In this document: positions 37,059 to 45,441 of the stretch, one piece after another
Position numbering within the stretch: position 1 is the first letter of the stretch
Layout of the letters: every line of letters starts with the position of its first letter
Assembly: GCA_019635285.1 (NCBI GenBank)
Contig: JAHBZS010000006.1
Coordinates: forward strand, 89,945-153,944
From: Rubrivivax sp.
Lineage (GTDB): Bacteria; Pseudomonadota; Gammaproteobacteria; Burkholderiales; Burkholderiaceae_C
Length of the DNA: 64,000 bases
Reading direction: 5' to 3'
The notes under the pieces: model-generated
Database searches by the model: none
The model's input: the letters and a program-made list of their open reading frames with translations, nothing else
What the model was told of the DNA's origin: nothing
Position numbers and translations under genes: made by a program

Positions 37059-37943
37059 TTGGCCCTGAACGACCTGCAGACCCTGCGCTACGAGGTGAGC
37101 GAAGGCATCGCCACGATCACGCTGCACCGGCCCGAGAAGCTGAATGCCTTCACCGCGCAGATGCGCGACGAGCTCATCGCCGCCTTCGACGAAACCGATG
37201 CCGACGACGCGGTGCGCGCGGTCATCGTCACCGGCGCCGGCCGCGCCTTCTGCGCCGGCGCCGACCTGTCCAGCGGCGGCAAGACCTTCGACTATGCGGC
37301 GCGCAACGAGTCGGCGCGCGAGGAGCTGAAGGTCGGCGACGTCTACCGCGACGGCGGCGGCATGGTCACCTTGCGCATGTACAAGAGCCTGAAGCCGATC
37401 ATCGGGGCCATCAACGGCGCGGCGGTGGGCATCGGCATGACCATGCAGCTGCCGATGGACATCCGCATGGCCAGCACCGAGGCGCGCTTCGGCTTCGTGT
37501 TCGCGCGCCGCGGCATCACGCCGGAGGCCGCGTCCTCGTGGTTCCTGTCGCGGCTGGTGGGCATGCAGACCGCGCTGGAATGGTGCTTTACCGGCCGCGT
37601 GTTCCCGGCGCAGGAGGCGCTGGAGCGCGGCTTGGTGCGCTCGCTGCACGCGCCGGACGAACTGCTGCCGGCGGCGCGCGCGCTGGCGCGCGAGATCGCC
37701 GACCACACCGCGCCGGTGTCGGTGGCGCTGACCCGCCAGCTGCTGTGGCGCATGGCCGCGGCCGAGCATCCGATGATGGCCCACCGCGTGGACAGCCGGG
37801 CGATCCAGACGCGCGGCCGTTCCGCCGATGCGCGCGAAGGCGTCAGCGCCTTCCTCGAGAAGCGCACACCGGTCTACCCCAACAAGGTGTCCACCGACAT
37901 GCCGGCGTTCTTCCCCTGGTGGGATGAACCCGACTTCGAGTAG
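37059..37943 (+). CDS. Enoyl-CoA hydratase/isomerase (crotonase) family protein
   Basis: A 294-residue crotonase. The CoA-binding block ITLHRPEKLNAFTAQMRDEL and AGRAFCAGADLSSGGKTF are typical, and IIGAINGAAVGIGMTMQLPMDIR forms the oxyanion hole. The second catalytic acid appears as Glu in FGFVFARRGITPEAASSW. Likely hydrates or isomerises enoyl-CoAs made by the divergent dehydrogenases. It starts at TTG 37059 with GGGAG upstream; an in-frame ATG at 37002 is non-conserved. The Baeyer-Villiger monooxygenase gene begins 4 bp after its stop. Confidence 0.92.
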   Translation: MALNDLQTLRYEVSEGIATITLHRPEKLNAFTAQMRDELIAAFDETDADDAVRAVIVTGAGRAFCAGADLSSGGKTFDYAARNESAREELKVGDVYRDGGGMVTLRMYKSLKPIIGAINGAAVGIGMTMQLPMDIRMASTEARFGFVFARRGITPEAASSWFLSRLVGMQTALEWCFTGRVFPAQEALERGLVRSLHAPDELLPAARALAREIADHTAPVSVALTRQLLWRMAAAEHPMMAHRVDSRAIQTRGRSADAREGVSAFLEKRTPVYPNKVSTDMPAFFPWWDEPDFE

Positions 37944-37947
37944 CGCC

Positions 37948-39411
37948 ATGGAGGGCGATCTCGACGTGCTCATCGTCGGTGCCGGCATCTCCGGCATCGG
38001 CGCGGCGTGGCACCTGCAGCAGCGCTGCCCCGACAAGCGCTTCCTGATCCTGGAAGCGCAGGCCGGCTACGGCGGCACCTGGCGCACGCACCGCTACCCG
38101 GGCATCCGCTCCGACAGCGACCTGTTCACCTTCGGCTACAAGTTCAAGCCGTGGATGGGCAAGCCCATCGCCACCGCCGCCGAGATCCAGTCCTACCTGG
38201 GCGAGGTGATCGACGAAAACGGCCTGGCCGCGCACATCCGCTACGGGCATGCGGTGCAGTCGGCCGAATGGGCCGGCGCCGACCGGCGCTGGCATGTCAC
38301 GGCCACGCACGCCGGGCAGACGCTGCGCTTCAAGGCGCGCTTCCTGTTCATGTGCCAGGGCTACTACCGCCACGCCGAGGGCTACATGCCGCAGTGGCCG
38401 GGCATGGCCTCGTTCGCCGGCCGCATCGTGCATCCGCAGAGCTGGCCCGAAGACCTGGACCTGCGCGGCCAGCGCGTGGTGGTCATCGGCTCGGGCGCGA
38501 CCGCGGCGACGCTGATCCCGGCGATCGCCGGCCAGTGCGCGCACGTGACGATGCTGCAGCGCTCGCCCACCTTCTTCATCACCGGCCGCAACGCCAACGA
38601 CCTGGCCGAGACCTTGCGCCAGCTGGACATCCCGCCGGCCTGGACGCACGAGATCGTGCGCCGCAAGATCCTCTTCGACCAGGCGGCCTTCACCAAGCGC
38701 TGCGAACGTGAACCCGAGGTGGTGCGCAAGGAGCTGATGGCCGGCGTGCGCGCGGCGCTGGGCCCGGGCCACGAGGCCGCGGTGGAGCAGCATTTCAATC
38801 CGCGCTACCGGCCCTGGAGCCAGCGCATCGCCTTCGTGCCCGACGGCGACCTGTTCAAGGCGGTGCGCGAAGGACACGCGTCGGTGGTCACCGACGAGAT
38901 CGAGGGCTTCGAGGCTAAGGGCATCCGGCTGAAGTCGGGCGCGCTGCTGGAGGCCGACGTCATCGTCAGCGCCACCGGCTTCCACCTGAGCGTGCTCGGC
39001 GACATCCGCTTTGCCATCGACGGCCAGCCGCTGGACTTTGCGCACAGCGTCGGCTGGCGCGGCGCCATGTTCAGCGGCGTGCCCAACCTGGCCTGGGTGT
39101 TCGGCTACTTCCGCGCCGCCTGGACGTTGCGCGCCGACCTGCTGGCCGAGTTCGTCTGCCGGCTGCTGCAGCACATGGACGAGCGTGGCGCAAGCACGGT
39201 GATACCGACGCTGCGCGCCGCGGACCAGGACATGGCGCGCCGGCCCTGGGTCGACCCCGCCGACTTCAACCCGGGCTACATCCAGCGCGGCGTGCACCTG
39301 CTGCCGCAGCAGGGCGACCGCATGCCTTGGCTGCACACGCAGGACTACGCGGTCGACAAGGACGAACTGCCGCGCGCCGACCTGGAGGATGGCTCGCTGG
39401 TCTACGCGTGA
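37948..39411 (+). CDS. Baeyer-Villiger type flavin monooxygenase
   Basis: A 487-residue class B flavoprotein monooxygenase. GAGISGIGAAWHL is the FAD-binding Rossmann motif, GGTWRTHRYPGIRSDSD is the conserved GG(T)W..NRYPG(C/I)xxD block, and GSGATAATLIPAIA binds NADPH. The fingerprint FAGRIVHPQSW at 156-166 exactly satisfies FxGxxxHxxxW. Such enzymes convert ketones to esters or lactones using NADPH and O2. It is co-directional with the crotonase 4 bp upstream and convergent with a serine hydrolase that could open the ester. The natural ketone is unknown. Confidence 0.94.
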   Translation: MEGDLDVLIVGAGISGIGAAWHLQQRCPDKRFLILEAQAGYGGTWRTHRYPGIRSDSDLFTFGYKFKPWMGKPIATAAEIQSYLGEVIDENGLAAHIRYGHAVQSAEWAGADRRWHVTATHAGQTLRFKARFLFMCQGYYRHAEGYMPQWPGMASFAGRIVHPQSWPEDLDLRGQRVVVIGSGATAATLIPAIAGQCAHVTMLQRSPTFFITGRNANDLAETLRQLDIPPAWTHEIVRRKILFDQAAFTKRCEREPEVVRKELMAGVRAALGPGHEAAVEQHFNPRYRPWSQRIAFVPDGDLFKAVREGHASVVTDEIEGFEAKGIRLKSGALLEADVIVSATGFHLSVLGDIRFAIDGQPLDFAHSVGWRGAMFSGVPNLAWVFGYFRAAWTLRADLLAEFVCRLLQHMDERGASTVIPTLRAADQDMARRPWVDPADFNPGYIQRGVHLLPQQGDRMPWLHTQDYAVDKDELPRADLEDGSLVYA

Positions 39412-39463
39412 CGCGGCGCTTGCGTACGCAGGCCACCGCGCCACGCGCAGCGCCGTGGCGAGC

Positions 39464-40705
39464 TCAGCCCGCCTTGGAGTCGATGACCGCGGCGTTGATC
39501 AGCGTGCGCAGCTCGCGCCGGATCGGGTACAGCGTCGACGGCAGGAACTGCGTCAGGAAGACCACGCAGAGGTCTTCGACCGGGTCGATCCAGAAGGCCG
39601 TGGACGCCGCGCCGCCCCACCAGTATTCGCCCACCGAGCCGGCCACCTGCGTCTTGGCGACGTCGGTGGTCATGGCGAAGCCCAGGCCGAAGCCGACGCC
39701 GCGGTAGGTGGCCTCGGTGAACATCGACAGCGACACGTCGGCCAGGTCGCGGCCGCCGGGCAGGTGGTTGGCGCGCATCAGCGCCAGGGTCTTCGGGCCC
39801 AGCAGGCGCTGGCCGTCGAGCTCGCCGCCGCGGCGCAGGCATTCGCAGAAGCGCATGTAGTCGGCCGCGGTGGACACCAGGCCGCCGCCGCCCGACGGCG
39901 CCCGCGGCGGCTCGTTGAAGCCGCCCAGCTGCGCCGGCGTCAGCTTGCCCTCGGGGGACATCAGGTAACACTGCGCCAGGCGTGACGCGTTGTCGGCGTC
40001 GACGTAGAAGGCGGTGTCGCGCATGCCCAGCGGCTTGAAGATGCGCTGCTGCAGGAACTGCTCGAAGGGTTGCCCGGAGATGGCCTGCACCAGGTAGCCC
40101 AGCACGTCGGTCGACACCGAATAGTTCCAGGCCGTGCCCGGCGAGAACTCCAGCGGCACCTCGGCCAGCGCGTCGACGAAGCCCTGCAGGCCGTCGCTGC
40201 GCGCGAACGGGTCCAGCTTGTGGGCGCGGTAGGCCGCATCGACGTTGGTGCGGTTCTGGAAGCCGTAGGTCAGCCCCGAGGTGTGGCGCAGCAGGTCGAT
40301 CATGCGCATCGGCGAATCGGTGGGCCGCGTCAGCCAGCCGGGCGGCGTGCCGGGCAGGCCGCCGCCGCCGCCGACATACACGCCCAGGTTGCGCCACGAC
40401 GGGATGAAGCGGTGCACCGGATCTTCCAGCGCCACGCGGCCTTCTTCGACCAGCATCATGAAGGCCACGCTGGTGATCGGCTTGGTCATCGAATAGATGC
40501 GCACGATGCTGTCTTCGGCCAGCGGCGTGCCGCCTTCCAGCGAGGCGTGGCCCAGCACCGACTGGTGCACGCGCTGGCCGCCGCGGTTGATCTGCAGCAG
40601 CGCGCAGGGCAGGCGGCCGGCGGCCACGTAGCGTTCGGACAGGAAGCGGTCGATACGCGCCAGCCGTGACGAGCACATGCCGACGGATTCGGGTTTCACG
40701 GACAT
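39464..40705 (-). CDS. Serine hydrolase, beta-lactamase/esterase family
   Basis: A 413-residue protein of the class C beta-lactamase-like fold (family VIII esterase type). The nucleophile motif is SMTK, the second motif is YSVS (YxN-like, with Val), and the third is probably around WWGGAAST near the C-terminus. It has no clear signal peptide, which favours an intracellular esterase over a lactamase. It is adjacent and convergent to the BVMO, making ester hydrolysis after Baeyer-Villiger oxidation plausible. Confidence 0.9.
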   Translation of the reverse strand: MSVKPESVGMCSSRLARIDRFLSERYVAAGRLPCALLQINRGGQRVHQSVLGHASLEGGTPLAEDSIVRIYSMTKPITSVAFMMLVEEGRVALEDPVHRFIPSWRNLGVYVGGGGGLPGTPPGWLTRPTDSPMRMIDLLRHTSGLTYGFQNRTNVDAAYRAHKLDPFARSDGLQGFVDALAEVPLEFSPGTAWNYSVSTDVLGYLVQAISGQPFEQFLQQRIFKPLGMRDTAFYVDADNASRLAQCYLMSPEGKLTPAQLGGFNEPPRAPSGGGGLVSTAADYMRFCECLRRGGELDGQRLLGPKTLALMRANHLPGGRDLADVSLSMFTEATYRGVGFGLGFAMTTDVAKTQVAGSVGEYWWGGAASTAFWIDPVEDLCVVFLTQFLPSTLYPIRRELRTLINAAVIDSKAG

Positions 40706-40767
40706 CGGGACCCTTTCGCATGCAGCGACAACGATGCCGCGCATTGTCCCCGAAGGGCGGACGGGTT

Positions 40768-41067
40768 TCAGCGCGACGGAGGCTCGTCGACTTCGCGCAC
40801 CTGCACGTCGACCACCTCGCGGGCATCGGTGGCGCGCGGGCCGAAGCCGCGCGGGCGCGGCATCTGGCCCCAGCGCAGGTTCACCGGCTCGGGGCGGCGG
40901 CCGCGCAGCAGCGCCCAGAGCACCACGCCGCTGGCCACCACCAGGCCCAGCAGCAGCGCCGCCAGCATCAACAGGGCGCCGCCGATGACGATGGCGAAGC
41001 CCAGCACGGCGGACAACACGCGCTGCAGCAGGGAAGGGGCCACGGTGGCAGGTTGAGAAAAGTTCAT
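40768..41067 (-). CDS. Hypothetical small membrane protein
   Basis: A 99-residue protein with one long hydrophobic region (about 17-53, probably two close helices or a hairpin) and a basic, proline-rich cytoplasmic tail (LRGRRPEPVNLRWGQMPRPRG). No family was recognised. It lies 49 bp downstream of the sigma-factor gene on the same strand and could be its last co-transcribed partner. Confidence 0.7.
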   Translation of the reverse strand: MNFSQPATVAPSLLQRVLSAVLGFAIVIGGALLMLAALLLGLVVASGVVLWALLRGRRPEPVNLRWGQMPRPRGFGPRATDAREVVDVQVREVDEPPSR

Positions 41068-41116
41068 GATGGCCCTGTGACCTGCGCCGCGGCGTCAGGT
41101 TCCGTGCGGAGGGGGA

Positions 41117-42412
41117 TCAGCCGGCGGCATGGTCGCGCACGCGCCGCGCGCGTTCGAGCAGCAGCGCCTTCTCGCGCTGGTTGCCGGCCAGCGCGGCGGC
41201 GCGCGTGTATTCGGCGTGGGCCTCGTCGCGACGGCCCAGCTTCTCCAGCAGGTCGCCGCGCACGCTGGGCAGCCATTGGTACTGGCGCAGCGTGCGCTCG
41301 TCGCGCAGCGCATCGACGATGGCCAGGGCCGCCGCCGGCCCACGGTGCATGGACACCGCCACCGCGCGGTTCAGCTCGACCACCGGCGACGGTGCCACCT
41401 GCATCAGCGTGGCATACAGCGCGCTGATGCGCGCCCAGTCGGTGTCTTCGGCGCGCGCCGCGCGGGCATGGCAGGCGGCGATCGCGGCCTGCAGCTGGTA
41501 CGGCCCGCCGGGCTGCGACAAGGCCTCGGCACGCGACAGCGCGGCCAGGCCGCGGCGGATCAGCAGCCGGTCCCAGCGGCCGCGGTCCTGGTCGGCCAGC
41601 AGCACCGGGCGGCCGGCCGCATCGACGCGCGCGGCCGTGCGCGAGGCCTGGATCTCCATCAGCGCCAGCAGCCCTTGCACCTCGGGCTCCGCCGGCGCCA
41701 GCTGCGCCAGCATGCGCCCCAGGCGCAGCGCCTCGTCGCACAGCGCGGGGCGCATCCAGTCGTCGCCGGCGGTGGCGCTGTAGCCTTCGTTGAAGACCAG
41801 GTAGACCACCTCCAGCACCGACGCCAGGCGCGGGCCCAGCGTCTCGCCGCGCGGCAGCTCGAAGGGCACACGGGCCTCGCTGAGCGTGCGCTTGGCGCGC
41901 ACGATGCGCTGTGCCACCGTGGCCTCGCTGGCCAGGAAGGCGCGGGCGATTTCCTGGGTGCTCAGCCCGCCCAGCAGCTTCAGCGTCAGCGCCACGCGCG
42001 CGTCGGCCGACAGCACCGGGTGGCAGGCGGTGAAGATCAGGCGCAGCAGGTCGTCGCCGATCTCGTCCTGCCGCGCGGCATCGAGGGCGTCGACGAAGTC
42101 GGGCACGGTCAGCGCCTGCTGGGCCTGCAGGTCCTGCGCGATGCCTTCATGGTGTGTCTGGGCGGTGCGCTGGTGGCGCAGATAGTCCAGCGCGCGACGC
42201 TTGGCGGCCGTGGTGAGCCAGGCACCGGGGTTGTCCGGTACTCCTTGGCGAGGCCAGTGTTCGAGCGCGGAAACCAGGGCATCCTGCGCCAGTTCCTCGG
42301 CCACGCCGATGTCGCGCACCATGCGGGCCACCACGGCGACGATGCGCGCCGATTCGATGCGCCAGACTGCCGCCATGGCGCGGTGGGTGTCGCCGGCATC
42401 GTCAGCGCGCAC
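41117..42412 (-). CDS. ECF42-type RNA polymerase sigma factor with C-terminal TPR-like extension
   Basis: A 431-residue sigma70-family protein. Region sigma2 is AVWRIESARIVAVVARMVRDIGVAEELAQDAL, sigma4 is ALTLKLLGGLSTQEIARAFLASEATVAQRIVRAKRTL, and a helical extension of about 200 residues follows (DUF6596/TPR-like, FNEGYSATAGDDWMRPALCDEALRLGRML). This is the ECF42 layout; the group has no anti-sigma factor and stands beside DGPF (YCII) genes, as here. The preferred GTG start (42412) overlaps the DGPF gene upstream; an ATG at 42379 is the alternative. It probably controls its own operon and the DGPF genes. Confidence 0.92.
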   Translation of the reverse strand: MRADDAGDTHRAMAAVWRIESARIVAVVARMVRDIGVAEELAQDALVSALEHWPRQGVPDNPGAWLTTAAKRRALDYLRHQRTAQTHHEGIAQDLQAQQALTVPDFVDALDAARQDEIGDDLLRLIFTACHPVLSADARVALTLKLLGGLSTQEIARAFLASEATVAQRIVRAKRTLSEARVPFELPRGETLGPRLASVLEVVYLVFNEGYSATAGDDWMRPALCDEALRLGRMLAQLAPAEPEVQGLLALMEIQASRTAARVDAAGRPVLLADQDRGRWDRLLIRRGLAALSRAEALSQPGGPYQLQAAIAACHARAARAEDTDWARISALYATLMQVAPSPVVELNRAVAVSMHRGPAAALAIVDALRDERTLRQYQWLPSVRGDLLEKLGRRDEAHAEYTRAAALAGNQREKALLLERARRVRDHAAG

Positions 42413-42824
42413 CGGTGGGATCCATGGCGCGCATGCGCTGCAGGGCGGGGCTGGGCTCGAAGTCCTCCAGCTCGTAGAGCGGGCGCACCTCGATCTGCGC
42501 GGCACAGCCCGCACCGGCCGGGTTGGGGAAGCGGCGCGACCATTCCATCGCCTCCTCGCGCGAGCGCACCTGGACTAGCGTGTAGCCGGCGATCAGCTCC
42601 TTGGTTTCGGCGAAGGGGCCGTCGATGACGTGCCGGCGGCTGCCGTCGTAGTGGATGCGCCAGCCGTGGCGGCTGGGCTGCAGCCCCGAGGCGTCGAGCA
42701 GTGCGCCGGCGCGCGCCAGTTCCTCGTGAAACGTGGCCATGGCGCCGAGCAGCGCCTCGTCGGCCACCGGCGCGGCGGCCGACTCGAACTCCGGCGTGCT
42801 CTTGACGATGATCATGAAACGCAT
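42402..42824 (-). CDS. DGPF (YCII-related) domain protein
   Basis: A 140-residue ferredoxin-like-fold protein. It has MRFMIIVKSTPEFE at the start and the defining VIDGPFAETKELIAGYTLVQV, then EEAMEWSRRFPNP. DGPF proteins are regular companions of ECF42 sigma factors; their biochemical role is unknown. Its stop lies inside the start region of the sigma gene, so the two are coupled. A 337-bp palindromic spacer separates it from a paralogue upstream. Confidence 0.92.
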   Translation of the reverse strand: MRFMIIVKSTPEFESAAAPVADEALLGAMATFHEELARAGALLDASGLQPSRHGWRIHYDGSRRHVIDGPFAETKELIAGYTLVQVRSREEAMEWSRRFPNPAGAGCAAQIEVRPLYELEDFEPSPALQRMRAMDPTGAR

Positions 42825-42891
42825 GGCTGGATTCCTTTCGCGGAGGCCACCCGAGGCCACGACGATCGAGACCCGCCGGTTTCGACAGGTG

Positions 42892-43165
42892 CTAGGAGCC
42901 TGGGCGGCAGAGATCGGTACCCGCGCCGAGGTGGCCAAGGCCGCTGGCGTAGGCGCGTCGCGCAGCGCGGGCTCGCCGCCCGCGCAAGCGGCGCAACACC
43001 CGCCAGCGGCCTTGGGTTCCTCGGCCCTTCGGGTTGGGGCTGATTCGGGCGCATGCAGCGTTGCAGCGCTTGCCCGGGCGGCCCGCCCGGGCTGCGCACT
43101 GCGCCTTGCCTGCATCCCGAATCAGCCCCAACGCGGGTGCCGATCTCTGCCGCCCAGGCTCCTAG
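42892..43165. repeat. 274-bp nested palindrome with two hairpin lobes
   Basis: Outer arms 42892-42925 and 43132-43165 are 34-bp inverted repeats with a single difference (T42918 against G43139, still a U-G pair in RNA). Inside, lobe A pairs 42935-42949 with 43001-43015 (15 bp) and contains GCGCGGGC / GCCCGCGC. Lobe B pairs 43034-43049 with 43116-43131 (16 bp), then 43053-43058 with 43110-43115, and contains a 10-bp GCCCGGGCGG palindrome. Lobe B is an inverted, diverged copy of lobe A. The element fills the gap between two DGPF genes and its right end includes the stop codon of one. No ORF of note lies within it. Confidence 0.9.
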
Positions 43166-43545
43166 GCGCCGGCGGCGGCCGGTGCGTGGCTTTCGTCGTA
43201 GCAGGGGGCCAGCGCGCGCACTTCGACGGTCGCCCATTCGGCCGCGGGGCAGCGCCGTGCGATTTCGATGGCCTCGTCGCGGTCGACGCCGTCGAGCAGG
43301 AAGAAGCCGCCGATCATCTCCTTGGCCTCGGCGAAGGGCCCGTCGATCAACTGCGTGCGACCGTCGCGCGACTGCACGCGCACCGCACCGGCCGAGCCGG
43401 CCAGCGATTCCACCGCGCGCAGCTTGCCTTGGGCGCGCAGTTCCTCGCCGAACTGCTGCATGCGCGCATAGGCCTGGCGGCCTTGGGCCTCGGTGCGGGC
43501 GCGCCGCTGCTGCGGCGGCTCGACGATCAGGAGCATGTAGGACAT
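43162..43545 (-). CDS. DGPF (YCII-related) domain protein
   Basis: A 127-residue paralogue of the protein at 42402. MSYMLLIVEPPQQRR opens it and LIDGPFAEAKEMIGGFFLLDGVDRDEAIEIARRCP carries the DGPF signature. Its TAG stop (43162-43164) falls within the right arm of the 274-bp palindrome, so the last codon and stop are shared with that element. First gene of the DGPF-DGPF-ECF42 series, with its promoter in the 125-bp gap to the divergent Rap1a-like gene. Confidence 0.92.
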   Translation of the reverse strand: MSYMLLIVEPPQQRRARTEAQGRQAYARMQQFGEELRAQGKLRAVESLAGSAGAVRVQSRDGRTQLIDGPFAEAKEMIGGFFLLDGVDRDEAIEIARRCPAAEWATVEVRALAPCYDESHAPAAAGA

Positions 43546-43670
43546 GGGCGCTCCGCGGCGGCTGTGTCGGGGGGACCGCATCCTACACAGGCTGGCCTGA
43601 GCCGTCGCGAATCGGTGATTTCCCTTTGATACCATAGATGGGGAATTTCAATTCGAACCGAGGAGTCCCC

Positions 43671-44036
43671 ATGAAACTCGCACTCGCGACGGCCGCTCTG
43701 GCGCTGGCGCTGTCCTCACCCGCGATGGCGCAGGAGCATTTCCGCCTGCAGAGCGCGGCCGACCTGTCCCGTGCCTGCGCCCCGGCGGCCGGCGACAAGG
43801 ACGCGGCCACCAGCCTGGCCTTCTGCCACGGCGTGCTGGCAGGCGCCTACGGCTACTTCCAGTCCAGCGTGCCCGCGGCCGACCGCTTTGTCTGCCCGCC
43901 GACGCCGGCGGTGACCCGCACGCAGGTGGCCGACGGCTTCGTGGCCTGGCTGAAGGCGCGCCCGCAGTACAACGGCGACGGTGCCATCGACGCGCTGTTC
44001 CGCTATGCCGCCGAAGCCTACCCCTGCAAGCGTTGA
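43671..44036 (+). CDS. Rap1a/Tai-family exported protein
   Basis: A 121-residue protein with a signal peptide ([21 protein letters not shown]). The mature part matches the Rap1a/Tai fold: FCHGVLAGAYGYFQ, FVCPPTPAVTRTQVADGFVAWLKARP and YAAEAYPCKR, with Cys residues placed to form disulfides. Tai/Rap1a proteins are periplasmic immunity proteins against type VI secretion effectors, but many members are lone genes of other or unknown role. No effector or T6SS gene is nearby. AGGAG lies 5 nt before the ATG at 43671. Confidence 0.85.
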   Translation: MKLALATAALALALSSPAMAQEHFRLQSAADLSRACAPAAGDKDAATSLAFCHGVLAGAYGYFQSSVPAADRFVCPPTPAVTRTQVADGFVAWLKARPQYNGDGAIDALFRYAAEAYPCKR

Positions 44037-44064
44037 CGCCCCGCACCCGAAAGGAAAATCCCAC

Positions 44065-44361
44065 ATGAAGCGCAATCTGATCCTGGCTCCGGTGCTGGCG
44101 GCGACGCTGGCGATGGCCGGCTGCTCCAGCATGAACCAGTCGCAGCAGTCGACGCTGTCCGGCGCGGCCATCGGCACGGCCGCGGGCGTGGCCGTCGGTG
44201 CCATCACCGGCGAATGGGCCTGGGCGGCTGCGGGCGCGGCCATCGGCGCCGGTGCCGGCTACCTGACCGAGCAGGAGCGGCAGCGTCAGGCGGCCGCGCA
44301 GCAACGCGCCTTCGACGCCGGCGTGCAGCAAGGCAAGCAGCAATCCGCCCAGAAGAACTGA
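44065..44361 (+). CDS. Glycine-zipper outer-membrane lipoprotein
   Basis: A 98-residue lipoprotein precursor. The signal ends in LAMAGCSS with Cys22 as the likely lipidated residue. It is followed by a glycine zipper, GAAIGTAAGVAVGAITGE and AAAGAAIGAGAGY, and a Gln/Arg-rich helical tail. Such proteins associate with the outer membrane and are often stress-linked. AAAGGAAA precedes the ATG at 44065. Starts 28 bp after the Rap1a-like gene, so probably shares its transcript. Confidence 0.85.
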   Translation: MKRNLILAPVLAATLAMAGCSSMNQSQQSTLSGAAIGTAAGVAVGAITGEWAWAAAGAAIGAGAGYLTEQERQRQAAAQQRAFDAGVQQGKQQSAQKN

Positions 44362-44440
44362 TCGGCCCTGCGCGCCCGGCGCGTGATGCGTCACGCACCG
44401 GGCCGGCGCGGAGGCGCGCGCAGGCACTATCCTCCGCGCG

Positions 44441-45436
44441 ATGTACACGAGCTATTTCGGGTTGAAGCACGAGCCGTTCTCGATCGCTCCCGACCCGCAC
44501 TATCTGTTCATGAGCGAGCGCCATCGCGAGGCGCTCGCCCACCTGCTGTACGGCGTACGCGGTGGTGGCGGATTCGTGCTGCTCACCGGCGAGATCGGCG
44601 CCGGCAAGACCACGGTGTGCCGCTGCTTCCTGGAACAGGTGCCGAGCCGCTGCAACGTCGCCTACATCTTCAACCCGCGGCAGTCGGCCGAAGAACTGCT
44701 GGATTCGATCTGCGACGAGTTCCGCATTCCGCGCACACCGCCCAGCGGACGGCTGCCGACGGCGCGCGACCACGTCGCCGCGCTCAATGAATTCCTGCTG
44801 CGCACGCACGGCGTGGGCCAGAACAACGTGCTCATCATCGACGAGGCGCAGAACCTGGCGCCCGAGGTGCTGGAACAGCTGCGCCTGCTGACCAACCTGG
44901 AGACCAACGAGCGCAAGTTGCTGCAGATCATCCTCATCGGCCAGCCCGAACTGCGTGACATGGTGGCGCGTCCGGAACTCGAGCAACTGGCACAGCGCGT
45001 CATTGCGCGCTACCACCTCGACGCGCTGACGCCGTCCGAGACCGCGCAGTACATCCATCACCGGCTGGCCGTGGCCGGCCTCGGCGGTGCGCTGCCCTTC
45101 GACACCCCGTCGTTGCAGCGCATCCACACGCTGGCGCGCGGGGTGCCGCGGCGCATCAACCTGCTGTGCGACCGGGCGCTGCTCGGCGCCTACGCCAGCG
45201 GCCGGCCGATGGTCAGCGTGGACATCGTCGACAAGGCCGCCGCCGAGGTCAACGGCGAGATGCCGCCGCGCGCGGCGCGGCGCGGCCGGCACGGCATGCG
45301 TGCGCGGCTGGCGCTGGCGCTGGGCCTGGGCGCCGTCGGCGGCGCCGCGCTCTTCGGTGCCGGCCTGCTGGCCTTCGACGCGCTGCGGCCGCCGGCGACG
45401 ACGGCAGCTGCGGTACCGCCGCCGGCAGGGAGGTAG
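44441..45436 (+). CDS. gspA: GspA/ExeA-like secretion ATPase
   Basis: A 331-residue AAA ATPase. The opening MYTSYFGLKHEPFSIAPDPHYLF is diagnostic of ExeA/GspA, Walker A is GEIGAGKTT (50-58), and Walker B is LIIDEAQN (about 130-137). One membrane helix lies near 287-312, then a short Pro/Ala-rich end. In Aeromonas, ExeA with ExeB uses ATP to remodel peptidoglycan so that the type II secretin can assemble; here the periplasmic peptidoglycan-binding part is absent. gspB follows 5 bp later. Confidence 0.9.
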   Translation: MYTSYFGLKHEPFSIAPDPHYLFMSERHREALAHLLYGVRGGGGFVLLTGEIGAGKTTVCRCFLEQVPSRCNVAYIFNPRQSAEELLDSICDEFRIPRTPPSGRLPTARDHVAALNEFLLRTHGVGQNNVLIIDEAQNLAPEVLEQLRLLTNLETNERKLLQIILIGQPELRDMVARPELEQLAQRVIARYHLDALTPSETAQYIHHRLAVAGLGGALPFDTPSLQRIHTLARGVPRRINLLCDRALLGAYASGRPMVSVDIVDKAAAEVNGEMPPRAARRGRHGMRARLALALGLGAVGGAALFGAGLLAFDALRPPATTAAAVPPPAGR

Positions 45437-45441
45437 GCGCG

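Noticed and set aside
42892-43165. Integron attC site or insertion sequence
   Set aside because: No RYYYAAC/GTTRRRY core pair in the required places, no integrase or transposase ORF, and no obvious target-site duplication.
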